From Protoeuglena noctilucae (lineage: Eukaryota > Chlorophyta > Pedinophyceae > Marsupiomonadales > Marsupiomonadaceae), in contig OY253670.1 in assembly GCA_958009085.1 (NCBI GenBank), positions 1,240,001 to 1,304,000 of the forward strand: a stretch of DNA of 64,000 bases, in the 5' to 3' direction. A model generated the notes under the pieces. It did not search any database and was not told the DNA's origin. It saw only the letters and a list, made by a program, of their open reading frames with translations. Both the position numbers and the translations under genes were made by a program. Of this stretch, positions 11,986 to 22,516 are shown in pieces; within the stretch, counting starts at the first letter, position 1; each line of letters starts with the position of its first letter.

Positions 11986-13322
11986 ATGACGCTCGCGCGG
12001 GCAGGCCCCGCGCACTTCGGGGTCTGTCAGCGGCACGGCGCAGGCTCGCACGACCGACCGCAGCGTTGCACGCGCGCCTCCGCGGACGCGGGGGACGGCT
12101 TGACGCGCGGGCCTCCTCACGCCTTCCGCGTGCGCCGAGCACGACCCAGTGATGCCGATAACATTGCGCGGATCTGCGAGGAGTCGTTCGCCGAACAGTT
12201 CAACCACCCCGGACTTGTTCGGAGCCTCCTACTGCCGCATTCCGACCAGGGCGGCGTGGATCTGGCTCACCAGTTGCGCCTGGCGATGATGCGCAAGAGG
12301 GAGGCTGCCATGGAGCACCGCCTAAGCCGAGTGGAGAGGTGCGTTCCGTTGCCCAAGTGTGAGGGTACCATGGCCGGCAGCTGTCACGCGGGCGACGTGC
12401 TGTCCTCAGTCGTGCCCACAGGCAGCGGCGGGCACTGGCTGTGGCCCTGGCTGCGGCCCGTGGAGAGCCATCCATTGTGGGGCCATCGCCAAGGACGGTG
12501 AGACTCACACCTATGGACCCGATGCCGGCATAACTACCCTTCGGAGAGGCCCCATGCCGCTTGCCCAGGATGGCCATTCTGCCGACGCCGTGAACGCGCC
12601 TGGGGTCGCCACGAAGGGCTCCACGAGAGCAGCCATCCTGTGAATCCCCACGCAGGCACAGGAGCTGCGGCAGGAGGCGCGATGGGTCCACCGCCGCAAG
12701 TTTGCGTCTCTGGTGGCGGAGGACGTGGAATCCGGCGAGCTGGTCGCCTGCAGCACGGTGTGCATGATGGCGGCGGAGGCCCTGCTTCCGCCACCCTTCC
12801 CGACCAGCAAGCAGCCGCGCTTCTACGTGTCCAACATCGCGGTGCGCGCCGAGCACCGGCGGAGAGGGGTCGCCAGCACCGTGCTGCAGAGCATCGAGGC
12901 AAGCAACGCTGCAGCGTGTCGCGCACTCCTGGCCGGAAGCACGGCCTCCCCTGAGCTCTGGGAGCCCGGGCTGCAGACACCTCGGCCTCGCTTCCCTGCA
13001 GCTTCTGGCGGCGCGATGGTGCCAGTCTGGTGTGTGGATGCACGTCGACGACGACAACTTGGCGGCGCAGGCGCTGTACCGCAAGCACGGGTACCGGGTC
13101 CACTCCCTCGACCCGCTGTGGGCGTTCGGGCGGCGGCGCATGCTGCTGAGCAAACCTGTGCGGCCGTGGTCGCGCGTATTTGCCAGGACGGCCCTCCCAA
13201 CACCCCGCATGGTGGTCGCGACCCCTAGCGAGGGAGGCGCGAGGGCCCGGAGAGAGCCTGGGGTGTTCGTGTGGACGCGGCATGTAGGCGATGGTGCCGG
13301 GGAGGGGGCCGGCGATGCGTAG
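11986..13322 (+). CDS. GNAT-family N-acetyltransferase, plastid type
   Basis: Acetyl-CoA-dependent acetyltransferase resembling the plastid GNAT proteins that acetylate lysines and N-termini. Exon 1 (from 11986) has a basic Ala/Arg/Ser-rich leader and then FRVRRARPSDADNIA. The middle exon gives FYVSNIAVRAEHRRRGVAS, the acetyl-CoA-binding motif A with the R-x-x-G/A loop. The last exon (13002-13322) carries DDDNLAAQALYRKHGY. The intron at 12899-13001 has a GC donor (GAG|GCAAGC). Its phase is fixed at both ends (QSIE joined to LLAARW). The join between exon 1 (donor GTGCGT near 12339) and the middle exon (near 12656) does not keep phase as I read it, so a further small exon or another donor is likely. 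Confidence 0.85.
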
Positions 13323-13631
13323 ACCCGCTGCCATGTAATGCTCTGTGCAACCATGCGACTGACTGGCAGCCTCCTGCGACTGACTGGCAAGCCCGTGCAC
13401 TTTCACGTTTTGACATAGAGATCAAGCTCAGGCTATCCAATCTCAATGCGCTCCGAATCTCTGACGCTACGACGCTGTTCTCACCAAGCAGGCAAGCCTT
13501 TGCAAGCACTGGGTCACTCGTGTTCACCAGCCACGCCCCCGTCTCCTCTAGGCGCAAGGGGATAGAGATATAGGGGTGTCTCGGGAAACTCCAAGGGCCA
13601 TGCGCTGATTGCCAAGGCGTGTTGGCCTCGG

Positions 13632-14422
13632 ATGGCTGCGCTGGCTGGTCGGTGCGGGGTGCTGGGCAGGATTGTGGGGCGTGCTGGACGAGCCCAGTGC
13701 TGTGCGGGCTTCTCGAGCGACTCAAACATTCGCTGGTCAGCGGACGAAGAAACCCTGGCGGAAATCATCGATCGGCACATCGACAAGACGGCCTCTCGCC
13801 AAGACCAGGGTCCCGTGCGGCCAGGTGATGGGCAGTGCGCTCGCTTGGCCATCTCGTAAAGCTTTGACATGATTCGACCTGTCGCGACCCTCACATCCAA
13901 GTGAGCTCCGCTGCGGGGCTCGCAGGGGGCCCGCGAAGCGAGCCTCTCTTTGCCGCGATGAATGCTGGCTCTCACCGCTGCTTTCGTGCCGATGTTGATG
14001 CGCAGCGAGGTCAACAAGGCGCGAGGCCCTTCACTTGTACCACGACATCCTCCGCGCCGCGCAATTCTTCAACTATCCCAACGAGAGGGGCGAGGCCTGG
14101 CGCGACGTCATCGTCCGGAGCGCGCGGCAGGAATTTGAGGCCAACCGTCTCGTAACCGATCCAGCCACTATCGCCAGGCTTATCATCAGCGGCCGGGACG
14201 CGCTGGACCAGGCCATCGAGGCGAGCGTGGGCCGGCATGGGCACATCCGCAGCCTTGGGGAGACGGGACCCTGCTGGCAGAGTCGACGATGTGTTGTCCG
14301 CGTTATGACTGCGCTCAGGCTTGTCTTCTCTTTTCCCGCAGAGGGCCATTGAGAGGCAGAGAAAATTGGTGCTGGGGAACGCGGGCCATGCGGGAAGCGG
14401 CCCGAGCGGAGTGCCTCGATAA
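13632..14422 (+). CDS. LYR-motif (complex 1 LYR-like) protein
   Basis: Small helical protein of the LYRM family, which helps assemble respiratory complexes and Fe-S proteins. Three exons (13632-13824, 14006-14220, 14342-14422) give 162 residues with all phases consistent. The N-terminus (MAALAGRCGVLGRIVGRAGR) is Arg/Ala-rich and looks like a mitochondrial presequence. The motif reads LHLYHDILRAAQFF (LYH in place of LYR), followed by GEAWRDVIVRSARQEFE and a conserved IARLIISGRDAL. The second intron has a GC donor (GAG|GCGAGC at 14221). The exact LYRM subfamily is not assigned. Confidence 0.85.
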
Positions 14423-15070
14423 ATGTTTCCAGTAGCCACCGATGCAGAGTGGTCTGGTCGAGCGACGGCATACGACGGCGGGGCGCGTATCGAGCGTGCC
14501 AGCGACACACATGTGGCGGGGCACGGCAGCGCCTTGAGATTGAGTGGGTGCGTGCCGTGCGCTGGACAGAAGCCTCTTTAGCGTTTGCGTGCACACCAGA
14601 TTAGTGCCGCGCCTAGGCATCCCCTACGCACTTTCTTAGCTGAAGCGACGTGCAACTTCGCGCCCGTCTGTGCGCGTGAAAGGCGCGTCAGAAGGCGCTT
14701 TTCGCTTACGTGTCGCGACGCGCTTCTTAGCAGGGTTCACCGCAGCCCTCAAGCTCAATGGGCTACCGGCCCTAGGGAGGCAGGTGGGAATGCGGAGCCT
14801 GGGGCGCGCCACCCGCTACACGCAGTCGCAGTCAAGTGTCAAGAGAGCACGGAGTCATGGCAGCGGGTCCCCGAGCCCAACTGCGTTCGCTGCTTCGCAC
14901 CACATTTGTGTCGACGTCCACGTTCCACAACAACTGCTCGCCCCGTGTCTTGCGCTGCTTCTGGGCGCGGGAGCAAATGCGCCGCGAAGCATGCTGTTCG
15001 TCGCTGTCATTACGAGGGACAACCGCGGCACGCTCGCAGGCTCGGCGCGGCGGACACGTGTGGGAGCGCC
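14423..15070. other. Intergenic stretch, nothing recognised
   Basis: About 650 bases lie between the LYR gene and the EF-hand/WD40 gene. Open frames run through it by chance, but none shows a domain. It likely holds the 3' region of the former and the promoter of the latter. Confidence 0.5.
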
Positions 15071-18000
15071 ATGCAGGCGGCAGAGCGCACCGCCGGGACG
15101 GCGGAACCGTCCCATAATCCTCCGGAGACGACGGACCGCCGTCCTGTTGGCAGTCGTGGGCGCAGCGCCCCGCGGGAGCGGTACACGGGCCGCGACCGCA
15201 TGTCCGACTTGATTAGCGGATCGACACAGACCCAGTTGGACTTCCGGTGAGAATGCATGGACGCCGTACGAATGCGTGGAAGCCTCCTGAGCTGCTCAGT
15301 CCCACCAGCATCGCAAATGACGCCGCCTCGGGTCGTGGGACGCGTCCCTGGCCGCCTGTTGCCTGCAGCGGCGTCGATTTCGACAAGCTGGCCACGAAGG
15401 CCCTGCTGAAAGGGAAACGGCCCGAGTCGTCTTCCGGAGCTGGCGCCTTCTCCGCCTCCCATCTCCCCGCGTGGGACGGGTGCGTGGTTGCCCTCAGGGA
15501 CGGTGCGTAGCCGGGGTTGCTGCCCAGCGTTTGCTATCCTGTCCAAGCCGGACCTCCCCGCAGGGACGGCCATGCACTGGAGCAAGGGACCGGGGATGGC
15601 GCGGATGCTGAGGCGCGCACGGTGCCGCCGCCCAAGTCTCCCTCGCCACAGCAGGGCCTGAAGGGGGCGGTCAAGCAGGCTGGGAAGGTGGCCATGGATG
15701 CTGCCAACCGCATGCTCGGGTCTGCCGTGGAGCCCAAGAGGCGAGCGGTGCAGCCCTGGCGCAGAGCCTCGCCCCTGAGACCAACGCCATGGCCTGCCGC
15801 GTCCCTTGCGTTGCGTTTATGTGCCTTGCACTGGCCATGACGACCAGCATGACGCATGGGCATGTCTGCAGGATCGAGGAGGACCTCAACATGGAGATGA
15901 TGCTGCACCTGAAGCTGGCGTTTGACAAGGCGGACAGGGACAAGGGCGGGGGCTTGGATTTGGACGAGTTCCGAGATGCCTTTATCAACAGGCGAGTTGG
16001 CAGGCACCAGAGCGGCATCCGATGTGGCACTCGCTATGGCTTAAGTGTTGGCGGATCACGCACCGGGCTAACGGCCCTGAGGCGGCCGACCTCGTGACAT
16101 GTTGGGGGCCGCATGGCAGTGGCGGGCAGTGGCGTCGTGGGCCCATGGCATGCGGGGAGCGCTGGGGGAACACTCGCTGAGCCCTTCGCACCCGCAGCGT
16201 CCCCGGGAGCAACCGCGAGGAGAAGTGGGAGGCGGTGAGCAAGCTCTTCATGAAGGTGGACGCCGACAGCGATGGCATCATCACGTGGGACGAGTTCTCG
16301 ACGTTCATGATGCTGGAGAACCAGGGCACCGCGAAGCTGAGGGAGACGGAGGTGGGGGCCGCGCGGGGCAGGGGCAGCGGGCGGGTAGAGGCGTGCACGG
16401 CATGCCACCCGTGCATGCCGCATGCCGAGCGTCACCCATGTGCCCCTGCACGACCGCAGCTGTCCCTGGAGTTCGTGCGGTTGGAGGAGTTCCCCCAGGC
16501 CCCGGACAACGACGCCCACAAGGACAGCATCATGGCCATCGTCAAGATCCCGTCCCAGATCGGTCTCCACGACAAGTATGCCACGGTGTCCAAGGACGGG
16601 ACGATGAAGATATGGAGCGCCAAGGAGTTGACGCTGATCAAGACGATCGGTGAGGGGCAGTGGGGCGAGCGGGAGGTGGCGCGAGGGGCCCATGGCTTGT
16701 GCGCGTGTGCTGGGGCCATCACCGGTGCCAGCGCACCATGACCCTCTGCGTTCCGCTCGCAGTGGAGCCGAGTCACTGGGCGATCGAGGCCAAGGGCCCA
16801 CGCGCGCCCCACCAGAAGGGTGAGGTTGCTTTGGGGGTGGTGCGGGTGCACAGCACGGTGGCGTCATGCGCGACGACCACATGCTGCCGCCCCTGCGTGT
16901 GTTTGGAATGACGACCTTGTTGCGATCGTCGCCGCATCAGAGCCATCTGCCTACATACATATTTATCACTTTTAAGACCCACACGTGGCCCTGCTCGCAG
17001 CCGAGAGCGACGCGTGGATGACGGACGTCAAGCTCACGCCCCACAGCAACCGCCTTTTGACGGGGTCCTTCATGCGCATCCTGCGGCTCTACGATACGCA
17101 GAACTTCGACGTCGTGGGGTCACAGCACCTCGAGCACGCCCCCATGTCCCTGGACGTCTTTTACAGCGACCGGTGCGGCGCGCAACCTGTCAAATGCCGC
17201 TTGAGTGACTGGCTGAGCATGGCTGAGGCACCGTGGCATCCGTCGGGTGTCGCTTGATGGACTGCCTGCCTTATCTGTGCACCTCCGCCTGCGGGTGCGA
17301 CGTCAGCCGTGTCAGCATTAGATGACATCGAGACCCAATTGCGACCCCGCTCGCTCATGCCCCTCTCCACAGGCACCGTCGGGAGTTCGTGGTGGTGGGC
17401 GACGTGGGCGGCTTTGTCACGGTGTTCTGGCTGGAGGAGAACGGTTCCTTTGCCGACAAGGACCAGCAGAACGAGAGGGTCTTCTTCAGCAGGGTCACGC
17501 GTGGGAACCTGCACCTGATGCGCCGCATGACGAGGGTGAGGCGGCGTCGTGGGTGGGATGGGATGTGCGTAGAGTGGCACGCTGATGGACTCGCCATTGA
17601 CATGTACCCATGCCGTCACCGTGTAAGAGTGCGCTGGCCGTACCTGCACCACTCCACATACCCGCCCGTGCGTTCTCGCACCCAGGAGCAGTCCCGGCCG
17701 CAGACGAGCCTCACCGTGACGGAAGCGAGGGCCTCTGGCAGGAGTGGCAAGGTGACGGCGCAATTGAATACGCATGGCCATGCGTGGGTTCTAGCATCTG
17801 GTCCTGACAGATGGTACATAAGAGGCACTACTGGCCACTCGGGCCGCAGTCAGAGCCCTTGTGTCGCGATGCCTCGCCGCCTGTGTTCCGTCCGCAGCGC
17901 TCCCCCCCGCGCCCGGCGACGCGCGAGTCTGGCAAGTCGAACCGCCTGGACACCGTCAGCAGCGAGGGCAAGTGGGTGACGTCGGTGCTGTATTTGGACG

Positions 18001-21000
18001 GACTGGACGACCTGGTGGCCACCACCATGGACGGGGGGGTCTTCCTGCTCGACTTTAACCTCCAGGCAAGGCACACGGGGGGCGGGGCATGACGTGCGCA
18101 CATGAGAAGTTGTTGCCTCTGTGATGTGTGGGCCTGCGAGGCGCCCTGCGCGTGGTCTGTCGCATCTAACCACTCGCTCACCGGGCGGCGGCGATGGTGC
18201 CACTCCCTGTGGCCGCAGTGCACCCCTCCGATCGTTACTCACCCCGTCCCCGCATCGCAGGCGCCGCTGAGGCTCAAGCGCGAGTACAGCAGGCACAGCA
18301 AGGGCGTCTTCTGCTCCGCTTGGAGCAACCACTTCAACTTCCTCGCCACGGGCGGCATGGACCGGGTGGTGCTGCTCTGGACCCCTTACAACAAGGAGCC
18401 ACTGGCGGCGCTCACGGGCCACAACATGACCATCACCAACCTGCTGATCAACGACCGGGACGCCCAGATCCTGAGCCTCAGGCGAGCGACGAAGCGATGG
18501 GGAGACAGGGCGCGGGGTGCACCTCACGCGTGCAGTAGCCCAGTGGGCGTGTTGTTCGCCCGGTGTATGTTAAGGATATCTGGAACCCAAAGCGTTGACC
18601 CTTTCTCATCGTCCTCTTTCGCAGCACGGACAAGATGATCAAGGTCTGGGACATCCGGTCGCACCGTTGCCTCCAGACCATCCAAGGTGCGGGTGGCCAT
18701 TCTCAATTTGTGGCAGGGCACGCGGTTTGCACTGGCTATGTGTCTGCTATCATGCTGCTGCTTCTGTGCGGCTGCCCAATTCACCTGTCAATTGCTGTCA
18801 GCAACATGATGGCGACATACGTGTTTCGTCGCCCTGCTGTCCATGTGACTTGACAGCGATGGTTCCCACCACGCGCAGACACCATGCGGTACCGCCCCGA
18901 GGACGTCATCTCATCCATGTACTGGGACGTGAACCGCAGAGTCCTCTTGACGGGGACCACGCGACTCAGGTGACATCTGACGCGGGCCACGCTGCGTGGA
19001 CACACGTTCACATCGCACCTTCCGTTGACGCACGCCACGCTGCGCATACACACCCGTTGGCGTCGCACATTCGACACCCCCAACCTCAGAGCCGCCATCC
19101 AGCAGACTGTCCCCCGACACGCCACGCTCACGCTCCGCCCACACTCCGCCCCCAGGCCCTGGCCGCTGCGCTCGGTGATCAGCACGGGTGCCAGCGCCCA
19201 CGCCAAGCCCGTGTCGTGCGTGCTGTACAACCCTCAATTCCGGGAGGCGGTCACGGGCGACCACGAGGGCGTGGTGTGCGTGTGGGACGTGGCCACGGGG
19301 AACATGCGGTTCCGATTCCAGGACGCGCACGGGTGAGGGGGCAGGCAGCATAGCATAGCACTGACATGGGTGAGCGCATGCGATGAAAGCATGCCCATGG
19401 CCACCATGGAGCAGCAGCAGAGTCGCAGCTTCGCTCACAACCCATGATCACATATGTAGGACGCAATGCTGTTCCTCATTTCAGTCCCATTCCCAGTCAA
19501 TGCACTTCCCGCCTCCCTGCCGCACCCCACGCATGATTGGTCCCCTCCCTCTCCATGCAGTGGTGACCGCATCACGTCTATGGCCTTCGACACCAACTTC
19601 CGCCGATTGATTACGGGATCGGACTCCGGGGAGCTCCGCGTGTGGAACTACTCCTCCGGCAGCCTCCTGCGCGTGGTGTGCCCCAAGACGGGGCGCGAGA
19701 TCACCGGCCTGGTCGCTTCCTCGGGGTCCTACTCGGGGCGATTCATCGTGTCCGTCGGCTGGGACAAGCGAGTGACGTTTTACGAGGACGAGGCCAGCGC
19801 TGCCGTGCAGACCGTGGCGGCCACGAGGTTCCTCCAGGGACACCGCAGCGACATCCTGGCCCTCGCGCTCGGCCCGCACGGGATGCTGGCCACGGGCAGC
19901 GAGGACGGCGACGTGGTGCTGTGGAACCTGGAGAGCGCGGCGCTCAAACACCGACTGGTGCCGCCCGGGCACGGCGACAGGCGAGGGCAGCGGTCCCAGT
20001 TGTTTGACACGCAGCAGGGCTGCTGTGTGTGCCGGTCTGCGGCACATCGCACTGCTGCTTGCGTGCGGGCCCTGCAGCACAGCCCCTGTGGGCCATGGCG
20101 CGTCGACGCGAGCTTCGGTCATGCTGGTCGGCGCCCGCAGGAAGGCCGGGGAGCGTGCGTGCGAGGCGGTGGCTTTCTTCAAAACCAAGTCGATGTCCTT
20201 TGTGCTGGCTGCCGTCTACGCCGACCGGTTCCTGCGCCTGTGGAACGCCACGTCCGGGCACCTGTCTTTGGAGCACTACACCCACCACCGGGAGGGAGAG
20301 ACGGTGACGGCGCTGGCAGTGTCGGCAGACGACGAGCTGATCGCGACCGCGGACTCCAAGGGGTTCGTCAAGACGTGGCGCGTCGCAAACTACAACCCCA
20401 TGAAGATGTACAACCGGTGAGGTGGCGGCGGGGGTCACTTTTTATGCGGAAGTGCATGGCCTCTTGGCTTCGCCCTGTGGGTGTCACTGGTGTGTCACTG
20501 CTGTGCTGCCCTGTGGACATCAATCGCCCGTTGTCTGTCGTTTCTCTCTCACAGGATGCAGGGAGAGGGGTGCCTGGAGCGGCACGGCCACTGGCGGGCT
20601 CACTTGCAGGTGGTCACCGACATGGTGCTGGTGGAGCGGCAGGGGGCGCTGGTGCTGATGACGACCAGTCGGGACTGCATGGTGTCACTGTGGACGCCCG
20701 AGGGTGCCCACGTGGGGGACTTTGGGAAAGATCGGTGGTCGTTGATAGACCCGGGGACGTGGCGGCGCAGGGAACCTCAGCACGCGGCGGACGACGGCCC
20801 GGAGGCGGAGCCTACGCCGGAGATCTCTGCCTGGCTGATGCACGCCACGGCGCGGCAGCGGCAGGCGTACGTGGAGGCGGAGGCTCAGGGCGAGGCGAGG
20901 GCGGCGACGGCGGCGCTGGCGGTGGACGAGGAGCTGGTCAAGAAGAAGCGGCAGAAGGAGGTGAGGGGTGCAGTTGGTGTGAGGGTGGTGAAGAAGCGGC

Positions 21001-21895
21001 AGGAAGAGGTGAGGGGAGACGCGCGTGATGGGTGGCCTTCCCATGGGGGCGCCACAGCGCACGTGCAGCTACCATGCCCCTGGTACCATGCTACCGTGCC
21101 CCATCTCATGAGCACCCGCTTCCCTCGTGCTCCCGCAGCAAGCCGAGCTCCCTGCCCACCGCATCTTCATCGTGGACCCGTCGCGCTTCGACCGGGAAGT
21201 GAACTTCCCCTTCACCACTGGACGGCCCCAGTCCAGTTTCTTCCATCTCGTGCACATCACGCGGCCCGCGCCCATCCCCGACCGGCCCAAGGCGAGTTGG
21301 GAAGGAACGGAGCATCATGTTCACGCGACGAGCTGCTGACCTGCGCTGACCTTGCACCCCACGCCACGTCAGCGGTGGGATCAGTCGCCATGGGCCCTGA
21401 CACCGTCGCCTGGCCTCGACAGCGACAGCACTGGCGCCTCGCTGCCCGCAGACGTCGCAAGAGAAGATGGAGGAGGAGCGCCGCACGGCGCGGCGGATGC
21501 GGGGCCGGATCGGCACGGCGGCCACGCAGGCGGCGCGCAAGCGGGAGGCGGCGGCCGAGGCGCTCTTCGCCACGACCCAGGCGCTGGTGGAGTCCAAGAG
21601 CACGGCGGTCGCGGCCAAGTCGAGCATCGTGGCGCGGCTGCCGGAGATCCTGTCGGACCGGCGGGCGTCCACGCCGTCGTACATCAGCCCACTCATGCAC
21701 GCCCTGCGCATCTCCAACCCCTCCGGCATCCGGCAGACGGTGCAGGAGGCCGTGTCCACGCGGGAGCAGCCCCTCGGCAACGCCAAGCACAAGGGCGCGG
21801 CCGCCGCACGGGTCGTGTGGACGCACGACGCCACAGGCAGCAAGCCACCGGCCGCCGAGTGGCGAAGGGGGCCGGCCTCCGCGGCACCCGGGTGA
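15071..21895 (+). CDS. EF-hand and WD40 repeat protein, WDR49/WDR64/EFCAB8-like
   Basis: Long multi-exon gene. After a Ser/Pro-rich start come two EF-hand-like segments: DKADRDKGGGLDLDEF near 15930 and DADSDGIITWDEF near 16260, the second with a full Ca2+ loop. A long series of WD40 blades follows (16440-20770), such as KYATVSKDGTMKIWS, LSLSTDKMIKVWDIR, GVVCVWDVATG, SGELRVWNYSSG and GDVVLWNLESA. The C-terminal exon (about 21460-21895) is helical and basic. The layout matches the WDR49/WDR64/EFCAB8 group, linked to cilia. RSP3 in the same window fits that. Four donors are GC (15992, 18066, 18482, 19981), each fixed by phase. The start at 15071 is a choice; MSDLISG at 15200 is an alternative. 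Confidence 0.82.
18978..19065 (+). repeat. Imperfect 48-base tandem duplication within an intron
   Basis: GACGCGGGCCACGCTGCG.. at 18979 recurs as GACGCACGCCACGCTGCG.. at 19027. Both copies end in a GTCGCAC/ATCGCAC string. The unit lies inside an intron of the WD40 gene. Confidence 0.7.
20942..21024 (+). repeat. 48-base duplication copying an exon end and its donor
   Basis: GAAGAAGCGGCAGAAGGAG|GTGAGGGG at 20942 recurs as GAAGAAGCGGCAGGAAGAG|GTGAGGGG at 20990. The offset is 48, a multiple of three, and the frame between them is open. Confidence 0.88.
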
Positions 21896-22516
21896 CATGG
21901 GGACGAGTGCCCTTCCCAAGTCACTCCATATTCGGCGGCGGCCCTGGGGTTCGAACGCCCTAGCTTAGCTCGCAGCATAACTGCTGGCGTTGCTCGCGGT
22001 CTCTTGTGGCAGGGGCGCCGGGTCTCGCTTGCTGAGTCTTTCGCTCAGCGTTGCCGCTGATGAACGAGCGCCTCCACTTCAAAGGCGAATCCTGCAGTGT
22101 CCTTGGCAGCAGCCCCGCTACCCACGAGACGGCCGTGTGCTCATGGGTGCCTCGCCGGAGAGCTGCGTGACGAAAGGCGCGACTAGGGCATGCGGGAGGG
22201 TGGAGGAAAGGGTAGGTAGACAGGCTGAGAAGGTACAGGGCGGTTCCAGGCAGACGCTACTTGCACACGGAAGCGGCCACGCAGAGAGAAACCCAGAGAC
22301 AAGCGTGGGGAGCCTCCTGACCCCAGCGGGAGGGCGGCGCGGGCGCGGCCGGCCCGCGCCTGGCCCCACGGCGAGGGCCGCGAGCAGACCCAATCTGCCG
22401 CCCCTCCAGCGAACCGCCGCAGCGTCTCGGCTGCGCGCGTCCAGCGCCAATGGAGGAAAAACCGCCGCCCGCCGCCCGGCAAGGGCGTAGGCGGCCGACG
22501 CGCACAAGCTTGCGCT
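21896..22516. other. Convergent 3' region, nothing recognised
   Basis: About 620 bases lie between the 3' ends of the WD40 gene (+) and the AGPase gene (-). They probably hold both 3' UTRs. I see no coding block or RNA gene. Confidence 0.5.

Noticed and set aside
19466-21028. 520-codon continuous plus-strand frame across the WD40 gene
   Set aside because: It begins in the intron upstream of the real exon and then reads through two further introns. The real protein leaves this frame at the GC donor at 19981.
21890-21965. T-loop-like string GGTTCGAAC near 21951
   Set aside because: The flanking bases do not form a T-stem, and no acceptor or D arm can be drawn, so it is not a tRNA gene.
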